From positions 1,674,001 through 1,738,000 of the forward strand of contig NZ_CP159485.1 in assembly GCF_040515995.1 (NCBI RefSeq): a stretch of DNA of 64,000 bases, written 5' to 3'. The position numbers and the translations under genes are program-made. Under the pieces are notes generated by a model. The model was not told the origin of the DNA. It did not search any database and saw only the letters and a program-made list of their open reading frames with translations. The stretch is from Proteinivorax hydrogeniformans (lineage in GTDB: Bacteria; Bacillota; Proteinivoracia; Proteinivoracales; Proteinivoracaceae). Below, piece by piece: positions 25,603 through 34,046 of this stretch (its first letter is position 1; the number at the start of each line of letters is the position of its first letter).

Positions 25603-26133
25603 CTAGTTAAAGAAAATAGAACAAACAAAAATTGCAGCTAAAAATCCTGCAAGATCTGCAATAAGACCTACAGACATAGAGTAGCGAACCCTTCTTATCC
25701 CCACAGAACCGAAGTATACCGTTAAAATATAAAAAGTAGTATCAGTACTTCCCTGTATTGTTGAAGCCATATAACCAAGCATAGAATCAGGTCCATGAGT
25801 TTGTAGAGTTTCGGTGGTCATCGCTAGCGCTCCACTTCCTGAAATTGGTCTCATAAACCCTAAAGGAAGTATTTCCCCTGGTATTCCTACAAGGTTAAGT
25901 GCTGGTTGTAAAAGTCCTATCAAGATGTCAAAAGCGCCGGACTGGCGGAAAACCCCAATTGCCACTAGCATAGCCACCAAAAATGGAATTAGTTTAATAG
26001 CTGTTTGAAACCCTTCCTTAGCCCCTTCAACAAATGTATCAAATACGTCTACCCCTTTTATATATGAATACACCACTACAAATAACACCATCATCGGTAT
26101 AGCCCATTGTGACACAATCGATATAACTCCCAT
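25603..26133 (-). CDS. spmB: Spore maturation protein B
   Basis: 176 residues with several membrane helices, matching SpmB in length and in FMRPISGSGALAMTTE and GSTDTTFYILTVYFGSVGI. SpmA/SpmB are needed for full dehydration of the spore core. The start is ATG 26133 behind GGGGGAG, one base after the spmA stop codon; an ATG at 26184 would overlap spmA and lacks a site. Confidence 0.95.
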   Translation of the reverse strand: MGVISIVSQWAIPMMVLFVVVYSYIKGVDVFDTFVEGAKEGFQTAIKLIPFLVAMLVAIGVFRQSGAFDILIGLLQPALNLVGIPGEILPLGFMRPISGSGALAMTTETLQTHGPDSMLGYMASTIQGSTDTTFYILTVYFGSVGIRRVRYSMSVGLIADLAGFLAAIFVCSIFFN

Positions 26134-26134
26134 T

Positions 26135-26719
26135 TTATCTCCCCCGATATATTTTTCTGCAAAACTTATCAACTGAGATTGCAACTATTGTGGAGCAAAA
26201 AGTCGCCATTATTGTTGTTGCCACAGTTGCAGTTGGGTTTGTAGAACCGGTTGCCACTCTCAGAGCAATGACAGTTGTCGGAATCAGTGTAAGGCTTGAG
26301 GTATTTAATGCTAAAAATGTACACATTGCATCAGAAGCTGTCTTTTTATCCTTATTAAGTGTCTGTAACTGTTCCATTGCTTTTAATCCAAGGGGTGTTG
26401 CAGCGCTTCCCATACCCAGAAAGTTAGCACTCATATTCATCAAAATAGAGGACATAGCTGGATGGTCTGCCGGAACATCAGGGAATAAAAATTTTGCAAC
26501 CGGTCGCATTACCCTAACAATTACTTTAAGTAAGCCTGATTTTTCTATTAGTTTCATTATTCCTAGCCAAAAGGTTAATATAGATACTAGCCCAAAAGCA
26601 ACTGAAACCCCCTTATCCGCAGAATCCAGTAAGGCAGTAGTCATCTCACCTATTTGTCCCCTTACACCAGCGACTAATATCCCAACTACTATAAAGAAAA
26701 ACCATAATTTATTAACCAA
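26135..26719 (-). CDS. spmA: Spore maturation protein A
   Basis: 194 residues with about five membrane helices. Family landmarks: LTFWLGIMKLIEKSGLL, LMNMSANFLGMGSAATPLGL and LNTSSLTLIPTTVIALR. It is a nucleoside-transporter-like membrane protein that acts with SpmB in spore core dehydration. It sits 12 bases after dacB, the conserved dacB-spmA-spmB operon. AGGAGG lies before the ATG. Confidence 0.95.
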   Translation of the reverse strand: MVNKLWFFFIVVGILVAGVRGQIGEMTTALLDSADKGVSVAFGLVSILTFWLGIMKLIEKSGLLKVIVRVMRPVAKFLFPDVPADHPAMSSILMNMSANFLGMGSAATPLGLKAMEQLQTLNKDKKTASDAMCTFLALNTSSLTLIPTTVIALRVATGSTNPTATVATTIMATFCSTIVAISVDKFCRKIYRGR

Positions 26720-26731
26720 CCTTAAAACCTC

Positions 26732-27865
26732 CTAAAATAAACCTCCAAACCATGTAACAAACCGCTTATACCATGGAATAGAATCTTTAGCTATGTCTTT
26801 ATGTGCAACTAAGTCTAAGGTATATATGTACTCTCCGTCCTTATAGATTTGTTTTTCTCCAATCTTATCCCCCTTGTAAACTGGTGCATGCACAATATCA
26901 TCAAGTATTACTTCGCTTGTTATTACAGGTTCTGTCTCTCTTTCTATAGAAAGCACTATGTCTTTAGGTACCCTTGCTGCTACATACGGTTCTTCACCAT
27001 TTTCTACAGCTATCAGTCCCATCGATGTATCTTCTTCAATGACCATTACTCCCTTATATTTAGAGTAAGCCCACTCCATCATTTCCTCTAAATCATTAAA
27101 CCAGTTAGGGGCATAAAGAAGCACTCCAACTAGATCTTGCCCGTCTTTACTCGCTGCTCCAGTAAGACATCTTCCAGCCTCAGTTGTCCAGCCTGTTTTT
27201 GCCGCTAAAGCATGATCATAATTAAGTAAAAATTTATTATTAGAGTGGAATGCTCTGACCTTTCCCTCTAAGTTTGTACTTCGATAAAAGGTAGTTGAAG
27301 CTATTTCTCTAAAAAGGGGATTCTCCATTGCATAAGCAGTTATTATAGCTAGATCTTTAGCAGTTGTATAATGATTTTCTGCATTTAAACCATGTGGATT
27401 GTCAAAAGAAGTGTTGCCTGCGCCAATCTCTTCAGCTTTTTCGTTCATTAGTTTAACAAAGTGTTCTTCACTACCTGCACTTGCAATCCCCAGTGCCACT
27501 GCTGAATCATTTCCAGAACGTATCATCAAGCCATACAAAAGATCTTTTATCGGGATGGTTTCCCCTTCTTCTAAATAGATAGAACTCCCTATAATTCCAC
27601 TTGCCTCTGGTGTAACTTTAAAGTAACCATTGATATCTTCAATCAACTCCAACGCAACTATGGCTGTCATAACTTTTGTGGTGCTAGCCATCAAAAGTTC
27701 TTCATCATAATTTCTTCCTGCCAAAACCTGTTTAGTACTTTGGTTAATCAATATGTAGCTTTTTGCGTTAAAGTCAAAGTAATCTATGTCCTCTTGTGCA
27801 TAACCTATTTGAGTAGATAAAACTATAAAAGCTACTAACAATAATATTCCTATTGCTTTTCTCAT
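26732..27865 (-). CDS. dacB: Sporulation D-Ala-D-Ala carboxypeptidase DacB
   Basis: 377 residues. A signal peptide (about 1-23, QIGYAQ) precedes the PBP motifs STTK (ASTTKVM), SGN (RSGNDSAV) and KTG (AKTGWTTEAG), then the PBP5-type C-terminal domain and an amphipathic tail (WYKRFVTWFGGLF). It adjusts cortex peptidoglycan cross-linking during sporulation. First gene of dacB-spmA-spmB. Upstream, CATATATT resembles a SigE -10 element, which would fit mother-cell expression, but the -35 is poor. Confidence 0.93.
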   Translation of the reverse strand: MRKAIGILLLVAFIVLSTQIGYAQEDIDYFDFNAKSYILINQSTKQVLAGRNYDEELLMASTTKVMTAIVALELIEDINGYFKVTPEASGIIGSSIYLEEGETIPIKDLLYGLMIRSGNDSAVALGIASAGSEEHFVKLMNEKAEEIGAGNTSFDNPHGLNAENHYTTAKDLAIITAYAMENPLFREIASTTFYRSTNLEGKVRAFHSNNKFLLNYDHALAAKTGWTTEAGRCLTGAASKDGQDLVGVLLYAPNWFNDLEEMMEWAYSKYKGVMVIEEDTSMGLIAVENGEEPYVAARVPKDIVLSIERETEPVITSEVILDDIVHAPVYKGDKIGEKQIYKDGEYIYTLDLVAHKDIAKDSIPWYKRFVTWFGGLF

Positions 27866-27941
27866 ACTACTCCCTTCTTCCTTACTTTTTTAACAAATAT
27901 ATTAAGCAAACTTATAATATATGAAAAAGTTAAGGAAAAAT

Positions 27942-27979
27942 AAAAAGGAGAAACAGCTAGATGCTGCTTCTCCTTTTTA
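27942..27979 (-). terminator. Terminator of the glycosidase-nitrilase-transporter operon
   Basis: On the minus strand AAAAAGGAGAAGCAGC pairs with GCTGTTTCTCCTTTTT, with T runs. Confidence 0.85.
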
Positions 27980-28007
27980 CAATGTAAAGAATAACTTTTA
28001 TCGTAGG

Positions 28008-29321
28008 TTAACTTCTAATCTCCTCAAGTCTCTCTTCTGTTAAGGAATAGCAATTTAAAAATACTATACCTACTAGCACCATTACCCCAGCAATAGGGCC
28101 TATCAGTTGTAATCCTAAAGGTTCAGATACTGAGTACCCGAACCTATTAAAAATAAAGGGCGTTACAAAAGATGATGCCCCAACCACTATCTTAATTATC
28201 AGCCCCTGTGCCCCAAAAAACATTCCTTCTCTTTTTTGTTTATTAATAACTCCGTCATATTCTGCAATATCTGCAACCATAGCATTAGGAATTATAAAAG
28301 CGGCAGAAAGGGGAACCCCCGCCAGCGCGATAATTATTGTAGCGCTAAACGTATGAAAGACAGTTCCAAAAAAGCCAGTTGATATCAAAATCATCCCAAA
28401 TAAAGCCGAAGATACCATCATAACCGTTCTTTTGCCAAACTTGTTAGTAAACTTAGGAAGAAAAGGGCTAAATATTACAGCAACCACAAATGCTCCCGCG
28501 ATTAAAAAACCTGAGCTTTCAGCATTCATACCTAACAGTACTTCACTTATGTATGGCATAGCAATAGTTAAAGTATTGATACCAAACCATACCGTAAGAT
28601 AGGAGCAAAGATAAAAAAGAAAGTCCCTATTATTTAAGGTCTTCAGCACCGATGAGACCATGCCGGATGCTGAGATGTCTTTAGGTTTTTCTTTTAATGG
28701 TTCTTCTTTCACAAAAATAGGTGTTAATAAAATAGTACCAAGGGCTATTAATCCTAAAACTATGCCCATAACCTTAAAATCATACATGCTGATTAGCACA
28801 CCCGATCCGGCCTCCGCAATCATTACGCCTATCACTTGGGTAATCCCTTGTAGCATAGTTAATGTATTTCGCTCTTTTTTAGTCTTGGAGATTTCCGGAA
28901 TTAAAGCTAAGTAGGGACCGACAACAATAGTGAAGCAAATAAAAAATAGGCTCAATACAACAGTTAAATATACAAAGTTCCATATTGACTGATACGAAAC
29001 TGGTGGAAACCACAACGCAATGAAAGTAATAGCTAATGGTACTGAACCATAAAGAATAAAGGGAATTCTTCTTCCTTTTTTACTGGTGCAGTTATCAGAA
29101 AAATATGCGACTAAAGGATCTGCAATACCATCAAAAAGTCTAGCTATAATCATTGTTAAACCTACTAACGCTAACGGTATTAAAATTTGCAAGCCCCCAT
29201 CATTAGCTTCTGGTGGAGCATAGTAGTATTGATACCATTTTACTGTTGTTTGAGTAAAGATTGAAATACCTAAATATCCTAAGGCATACATTAAGGCCAT
29301 AAGCTTTCTATTACCACTCAT
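28008..29321 (-). CDS. MFS transporter of the GPH (glycoside-pentoside-hexuronide) type
   Basis: 437 residues and about twelve membrane helices. Typical features: YYAPPE near residue 34, RLFDGIADPLVAYFSDN in loop 2-3, the basic SKKGRRIPF and a loop with EISKTKKERNTL. GPH carriers import sugars or glycosides with Na+ or H+. As the last gene of the operon after two nitrilase-family proteins and a glycosidase-like protein, it likely imports the compound that they process. AGAG-type site before the ATG. Confidence 0.88.
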   Translation of the reverse strand: MSGNRKLMALMYALGYLGISIFTQTTVKWYQYYYAPPEANDGGLQILIPLALVGLTMIIARLFDGIADPLVAYFSDNCTSKKGRRIPFILYGSVPLAITFIALWFPPVSYQSIWNFVYLTVVLSLFFICFTIVVGPYLALIPEISKTKKERNTLTMLQGITQVIGVMIAEAGSGVLISMYDFKVMGIVLGLIALGTILLTPIFVKEEPLKEKPKDISASGMVSSVLKTLNNRDFLFYLCSYLTVWFGINTLTIAMPYISEVLLGMNAESSGFLIAGAFVVAVIFSPFLPKFTNKFGKRTVMMVSSALFGMILISTGFFGTVFHTFSATIIIALAGVPLSAAFIIPNAMVADIAEYDGVINKQKREGMFFGAQGLIIKIVVGASSFVTPFIFNRFGYSVSEPLGLQLIGPIAGVMVLVGIVFLNCYSLTEERLEEIRS

Positions 29322-29335
29322 CTACTCATCTCTCC

Positions 29336-30406
29336 CTACTTTTTATAGGTTTTTGTCAAATACTCCTTTTCAAACGCATAGTTTTTATCCCCATAGTATT
29401 GGTCTTTTTGCCGAGCCATATATAGCTTTTGAATATCCAGCTCTGCAGTTATTACATAAGAGCCTTCATGTTCTGGCGCTATTTCTACCAAACCATCTTT
29501 TTTGTCTGTTATAGACAGTGGTGCAAAAATTCCAGCCTTACCAGTAAAGTGCATTCCACCAATCCAACCATTTAGTGAGGATTTAAGCCCATACACATAA
29601 CTTTCTTGTACCCTAGGCCACATTCCTCTTAAAGCCCTCCATAAGCTATACTCCTCCATATTAGCAATTGGTATTATGACTATATCCGCTCCTAATTCTC
29701 TTGCCAATTGAAAAGTCTCAAAATATGTGGCATCCATACAGATTGGAAAAGCAATTTTACCCCAAGGTAGCTCATAAACCTTTAGGTTGTTTGCTCTATC
29801 TAACCCTATACTTACCTCAAAGTCCGTTAAGTGGATTTTATCTTGTGCTCCAACTAACTTACCATCATTGTCAAATAATGCGCCAGTATTAAACAAAACT
29901 CCCTCCCTATTTTCTATATATGTACCCGTATAGATATATATATTGTACTCTTTTGCTAAACTGGAATAAATAAATTTAATTCCATCAGCTATAGGGTTTG
30001 CTGTGCTAGCCAGGATAGACCTTAAAAAAGGGTTTTGCTTAGGTTCTGCCTTCTTTTGTGCACTTTTTTTTGAATTAAAGCTTTTAACAGCACGTTTATT
30101 TGCATAACGGTTAACACTTGAAAAGCCTGGGATAATCCCAAGCAAATCAAAAAAATTATACTCTGGAAAAACTACTAAGTTACTTCCTTCCTTCGCAGCT
30201 TGTTCCACTAGTAGGCTTACACAATTAATGTAGTCTTTAACATCTCTTACAACATTGATTTCTCGTTGTACACATGACACCTTAAAATTGCCTGCGTCAA
30301 CCTTGTTATCATTATATGTTTTTGTAACTGACGCACAGTATTTGGATAAGTTTTGGTGAGATAATTTTTTCTCAAATAGGTTTTTAAGTAAATCGTGCCC
30401 TATCAT
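29336..30406 (-). CDS. Nitrilase-superfamily carbon-nitrogen hydrolase
   Basis: 356 residues. All three catalytic residues are present: Glu82 in FPEYNFF, Lys190 in KIHL and Cys223 in PICMDATYFE. Such enzymes cut amide or nitrile C-N bonds. A family-unusual insert of about 55 residues (about 90-145, basic) follows the Glu. ATG 30406 overlaps the TGA of the preceding gene (ATGA), with GGAGGGG before it, so the two nitrilase proteins are translationally coupled. The substrate is unknown; the operon suggests an amide-bearing sugar. Confidence 0.88.
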   Translation of the reverse strand: MIGHDLLKNLFEKKLSHQNLSKYCASVTKTYNDNKVDAGNFKVSCVQREINVVRDVKDYINCVSLLVEQAAKEGSNLVVFPEYNFFDLLGIIPGFSSVNRYANKRAVKSFNSKKSAQKKAEPKQNPFLRSILASTANPIADGIKFIYSSLAKEYNIYIYTGTYIENREGVLFNTGALFDNDGKLVGAQDKIHLTDFEVSIGLDRANNLKVYELPWGKIAFPICMDATYFETFQLARELGADIVIIPIANMEEYSLWRALRGMWPRVQESYVYGLKSSLNGWIGGMHFTGKAGIFAPLSITDKKDGLVEIAPEHEGSYVITAELDIQKLYMARQKDQYYGDKNYAFEKEYLTKTYKK

Positions 30407-31221
30407 TTTTCCCCTCCATACATTTTCATCTGGCAGTAGCAATCTGGATTTAACTGGGCCAATACATCAAACTGTTTTATAGCGTGCATTCTTTCTTCTT
30501 GATTTAGGTCCGCCAAAATAAGCTTAGATCCCTCCTGAGCCCTCCCCATAAATCCTTGTTCTTTATAGGTCATAGGAAGAGGAGCATAAATACCAGTATC
30601 ACCCCAGAAACTAATACCTTCAAGAGCGCCGTTGTAGCCACTTTCGATTGCAAAAAATAAATTTTGTTGTACCTTTTGATAAACGCCACTTATCTGTAAA
30701 GCTTCATTATAATATCCAATATAACCTATTGGGGATATTACTAGGTCGCATCCTCTTTGAGCCAGCCCCCTCGCTACCTGTGGGTAGAAACTGTCAGTTG
30801 ACACCATAAGTCCTACCGTAAGACCTCCAATTTGACAAGTTTTAAGCTCTACTCCTCTATCTAACTTTTTCTCTTTTTCCCACCTCGCCAAATAAATTTG
30901 TCTTTGATTTAAGATTTTGACTCCATTATCTATAATACAAGAAGCGTGGTATTTTTTTGCTTCGCACCTCTCCCAAAAAGAACCAGGGCAGATAGCTATG
31001 CTAAAATGAAGCGATAACTTACAAATTTCATCTATATACTCTTCAAACTGGCCGCCACCAAGCTCCTCATATAAGCTTCCTAAAAACCCCGGAAATACCA
31101 CAAGTTCACAACTTTCTTTTTTTGCGGCTAAGATATCTTTCTTTATACCACTTAGCAATTTTTTATAATCTGAAATTTGTCTATACTTTTCATCATTCCA
31201 GTGTACCGCCGCTATTTTCAC
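30403..31221 (-). CDS. Nitrilase-fold protein lacking the catalytic triad (probable pseudoenzyme)
   Basis: 272 residues with clear nitrilase-fold landmarks, but each catalytic position is altered: Glu becomes Gly45 (FPGFLG), Lys becomes Gln108 (QIYL where KxHL is usual) and Cys becomes Ser141 (MVSTDSFYP). It is therefore unlikely to hydrolyse C-N bonds in the usual way. It may be a regulatory or structural partner of the intact paralogue encoded next, with which it is coupled by an ATGA overlap. The start is GTG behind AAGGAGG. It is separated by one base from the glycosidase-like gene. Confidence 0.85.
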   Translation of the reverse strand: MKIAAVHWNDEKYRQISDYKKLLSGIKKDILAAKKESCELVVFPGFLGSLYEELGGGQFEEYIDEICKLSLHFSIAICPGSFWERCEAKKYHASCIIDNGVKILNQRQIYLARWEKEKKLDRGVELKTCQIGGLTVGLMVSTDSFYPQVARGLAQRGCDLVISPIGYIGYYNEALQISGVYQKVQQNLFFAIESGYNGALEGISFWGDTGIYAPLPMTYKEQGFMGRAQEGSKLILADLNQEERMHAIKQFDVLAQLNPDCYCQMKMYGGEK

Positions 31222-31222
31222 A

Positions 31223-33016
31223 TTATTCCTCCTTACTTATCAAAACATGGTGCAGTGCGAAAGCTAAATAACCTGAACCTGTAGCAAACCCTACACCTGT
31301 TTTACCTTCACCGCTATTTTTATCGTAGCTTTCAGCTAACAAACCGTGGTCCATGTTTGCATCTTTTAACCATTTAAGTGCTTCCTCAGTTTTCAGAGGG
31401 TTTAATATGCTTCCACAAAGTCCAAGTCCCGACGGTGTATTAGGATGATGGTCACAGGCTAGCTCTTGAATTTTGGCATCTTTAAAGAAGTAATGGTATT
31501 TAGCGGAGTAATAATAGTTAATTGTATTTTTAAATACTGGGTCTGTTTTATCTACAAAACCATAGTAGTGCAACAGCCCTATATTACCGGGGGGATCGTT
31601 ATAAAGTCTAAAGTTACCTTGACCATCTGAGGACCAAAGGTACATTTTCTTCCCATCTATTTCCTTAACTAAATACTTATGAATGCCATCTTTAATTTTG
31701 CTCATTTTTTGTGCAACATTTTCTGCATCCTTGAGTCTGTCTTTTGCTTTGAGCAGCTTTACAAAGTTTTTTAACCCTCTTAACAAAATAACATTATTTA
31801 TTGTAACAAAAGGATAATCAGCAGGATCATCTGAAGGAAGCAAAAACGTACTATAAAGGCCTGTTTTGTCATCATACCTCTCTTTAATACACTCCCATAC
31901 CCTTAAAAGAGCTCTAAATAACTGTTCATCTATATCCTCTAGGCACATATCTCCTAAAAGTATAAAATAACTCGCTGCCTCGTCTAATTCAAAGCCTGGA
32001 TATAATACGGTGCCATCAATATAATGAGCGTGGTCCCCTGGGTTTTTGCTGTGCATAATCATCATATCCCGGGCAATTATTTGATGCAATTTTGGATTAA
32101 CCAGCTTTATAGCAGGAAAAGACCAAAGAAAGCTATCTCGCTCCCAAAATGCCCCAGATACGTAGTACCGAGGACTTCTAGACGTTAACGCAAGGTATTG
32201 ATCTGTTTCCATGTCCTTTCCGACAGCAAAGAAATAGTTAAAAAACAAATTTTCATTCATTACTTTTTCTAGGTGTTTATCTTCGTTATATCTTATTATC
32301 CTATCAGAAAACCAATCCTTTAGCTCTTCAAAGATTTTTTGATATCCCTTTCTCCTTAAATGAATCAAAGTAGTGGAAGCACCATCTGGATCAGAGTTTA
32401 TAGCCATATAAAATGCATTTTGCTTAGCACATTTAACCTTTAGCTTAATTAAATTGCTTCTCGATTCGTCTTCAAAGGAAAAGTCACTATCGGCACCAAA
32501 TGCCATTGATAATGACACTTTTGGGGTTATACAATCCACCACTGGATTTGAAAGCCACTTATCTATGAATAGTTTTGTTTTTGTCTCGATAGGGTGCGAG
32601 TTAAACCTAAGAAGATTTAGCTGATTGATGTCGCAATTTAAGATTATCTCAATAGGCTCAGAGCTTTTAAACTTATATATTAATCCCTTTTCATATAAAT
32701 CTGTATATATTTTAGCCTCCACCTGAATATCGTCATCTAAAAAGAATGTCAATTTCGGATAGTAAAAAAATTCTTTTTCGGCTTCAACTTTTTTTATGTG
32801 TAGTTTAGTATTTTCTTTATAAAACTCGGGACAAAGCAGGTTTTGTTTGCCTTCAACTTCAACCAAAGCCTTATTGAAGCCGGACATAACATTAAAGTTT
32901 TTTACTCCGCCTGTTTCACAGTCAATAATTGGCACACTAATAAAATGATTTCCGGTATATAACACCTTTACATTTTCAACAAGCTCATTAGGTTTTGTGA
33001 TAATCTTGTTAGCCAT
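31223..33016 (-). CDS. (alpha/alpha)6-barrel glycoside hydrolase-like protein
   Basis: 597 residues. The N-terminal 230 residues are beta-rich; the rest resembles a six-hairpin glycosidase toroid. Candidate catalytic region motifs: GAFWERDSFLWSFPA near residue 290, GFELDEAASYFILLGD near residue 345 and LLAESYDKNSGEGKTGVGFA near residue 570. It could fall near GH15, GH63 or GH125-type enzymes or debranching domains, but I cannot assign a family. No signal peptide is seen, so it acts in the cytosol. First gene of the operon with two nitrilase proteins and a GPH carrier; AGAGGTG before the ATG. Confidence 0.65.
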   Translation of the reverse strand: MANKIITKPNELVENVKVLYTGNHFISVPIIDCETGGVKNFNVMSGFNKALVEVEGKQNLLCPEFYKENTKLHIKKVEAEKEFFYYPKLTFFLDDDIQVEAKIYTDLYEKGLIYKFKSSEPIEIILNCDINQLNLLRFNSHPIETKTKLFIDKWLSNPVVDCITPKVSLSMAFGADSDFSFEDESRSNLIKLKVKCAKQNAFYMAINSDPDGASTTLIHLRRKGYQKIFEELKDWFSDRIIRYNEDKHLEKVMNENLFFNYFFAVGKDMETDQYLALTSRSPRYYVSGAFWERDSFLWSFPAIKLVNPKLHQIIARDMMIMHSKNPGDHAHYIDGTVLYPGFELDEAASYFILLGDMCLEDIDEQLFRALLRVWECIKERYDDKTGLYSTFLLPSDDPADYPFVTINNVILLRGLKNFVKLLKAKDRLKDAENVAQKMSKIKDGIHKYLVKEIDGKKMYLWSSDGQGNFRLYNDPPGNIGLLHYYGFVDKTDPVFKNTINYYYSAKYHYFFKDAKIQELACDHHPNTPSGLGLCGSILNPLKTEEALKWLKDANMDHGLLAESYDKNSGEGKTGVGFATGSGYLAFALHHVLISKEE

Positions 33017-33113
33017 CTAAACACACCTCTTTTAATTTTTGTTATATTTTAATTATTCTACAACTCTCAAACTATATCCTCTATCTGTAAAAACTTAGAC
33101 TTTAAGGCCGACA

Positions 33114-33157
33114 AAAAAGCACATCCACCTTATAACTTAAAGATGGATGCGCTTTAG
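33114..33157 (-). terminator. Terminator of the selenoprotein gene
   Basis: On the minus strand AAAGCGCATCCATCTTT pairs with AAGGTGGATGTGCTTT and ends in six T. It separates the gene from the glycosidase operon. Confidence 0.85.
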
Positions 33158-33169
33158 ATACTTTTATAT

Positions 33170-33826
33170 TTATAAAGTTTTATTTAATAGTTCAACTGTT
33201 TTTTTAGCGATCTCTGAAGTTACGCCAGCACAGCGTTCTCTACGCTCCTTATCTCCATAGGCGACTCCTTGTTTTTGCATAAATTTCCCAACTGATTCAG
33301 AGCATATTACAGAATCAGCTACCGTAGTTTTCAAGTCTAGCCCTGCTGGTTGATACTGAGGGAATGGATGTTTTCTGTACCAATTCCACAGCTCATTAAC
33401 AAGTTCATTTTGAGTGTCGGCGTCACAAACCATACCGATACAAGCAGCTGCTACACCAAGGGCACCACATAAAGTACCTTGTCCTCCATAACCTCCACCT
33501 GCACTTCTAAAAGCCTGTGGCGGGATATGATTAAATGGGTAACCCACCTCATCACTGATCGTGCCGAAGAACCCTTCAGCTACTCCAATACCTCAGCCAC
33601 CTAGCTCCATATATGCCTCATAAGCTCTTTTTTGGACTTTTTCCTCATCCAATTTAGTATAAGGTAGTGGCCACTGAGGGGTTGAAGTGCTAGAAGCATC
33701 AGCTCCTTTAGAACATGCTGTCATAAGGCTTCCTAATCCTCCTAATAACGTTACTCCCGCTACTGTTGATACGCCTACACCTTTTATAAAATCCCCACGT
33801 GATAATAATTTCTCCTGTTTCTCCAT
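33170..33826 (-). CDS. C-GCAxxG-C-C family redox selenoprotein, TGA read as selenocysteine
   Basis: Read through one in-frame TGA (33595-33593), this is a 218-residue protein with selenocysteine as residue 78. Downstream it keeps the family pattern: GGGYGGQGTLCGALG (Cys120), Cys129, Cys134, VICSESVG and RERCAGVTSE. Sec78 (MELGG-U-GIGVAEGF) falls where the family has its first Cys. A 7-bp hairpin with a GGTT loop begins 12 bases after the TGA, as expected for a bacterial SECIS. The N-terminus has SRGDFIK (a Tat-like motif lacking the second Arg), a hydrophobic stretch and a lipobox-like MTAC38. ATG 33826 follows GAGGAGG. The function is probably extracytoplasmic thiol/selenol redox chemistry. 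Confidence 0.82.
33563..33595 (-). promoter_or_regulatory. Candidate bacterial SECIS element with its UGA
   Basis: On the minus strand, the TGA at 33595-33593 is followed after 12 bases by GCTGAAG-GGTT-CTTCGGC (33580-33563). The stem is seven pairs including one G-T, and the loop starts with GG, twenty bases after the TGA. These values fit the bacterial SECIS model (a G at the start of the apical loop, about 16-37 bases from UGA). Confidence 0.7.
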
Positions 33827-34046
33827 TGTATCTTCCTCCTCATTATCTAACAAAAATAATGTTTTTCTCTATGTTAAAATTATAGCGTGTTTTCCCATCT
33901 GATTGTAATAACATTCACTTATGGTAGATAATATTTACTTATTCATTACTGCTTCATCTTTTAAGTTATATTACTTCCCCCATGTTTGATGTGATATAAT
34001 ATAGTTGATATTTATCGAGAGGCCAATAGTGAGGAGTGAGCACACA

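Noticed and set aside
30403-31221. Calling the 272-residue protein an active amidase
   Set aside because: All three catalytic positions are substituted.
33170-33853. Two separate genes or a pseudogene at the TGA-interrupted redox protein
   Set aside because: The frame is unbroken on both sides, the TGA falls on the family Cys position, and a SECIS-like hairpin follows. A selenoprotein explains all three; a pseudogene remains the fallback if Sec genes are absent.
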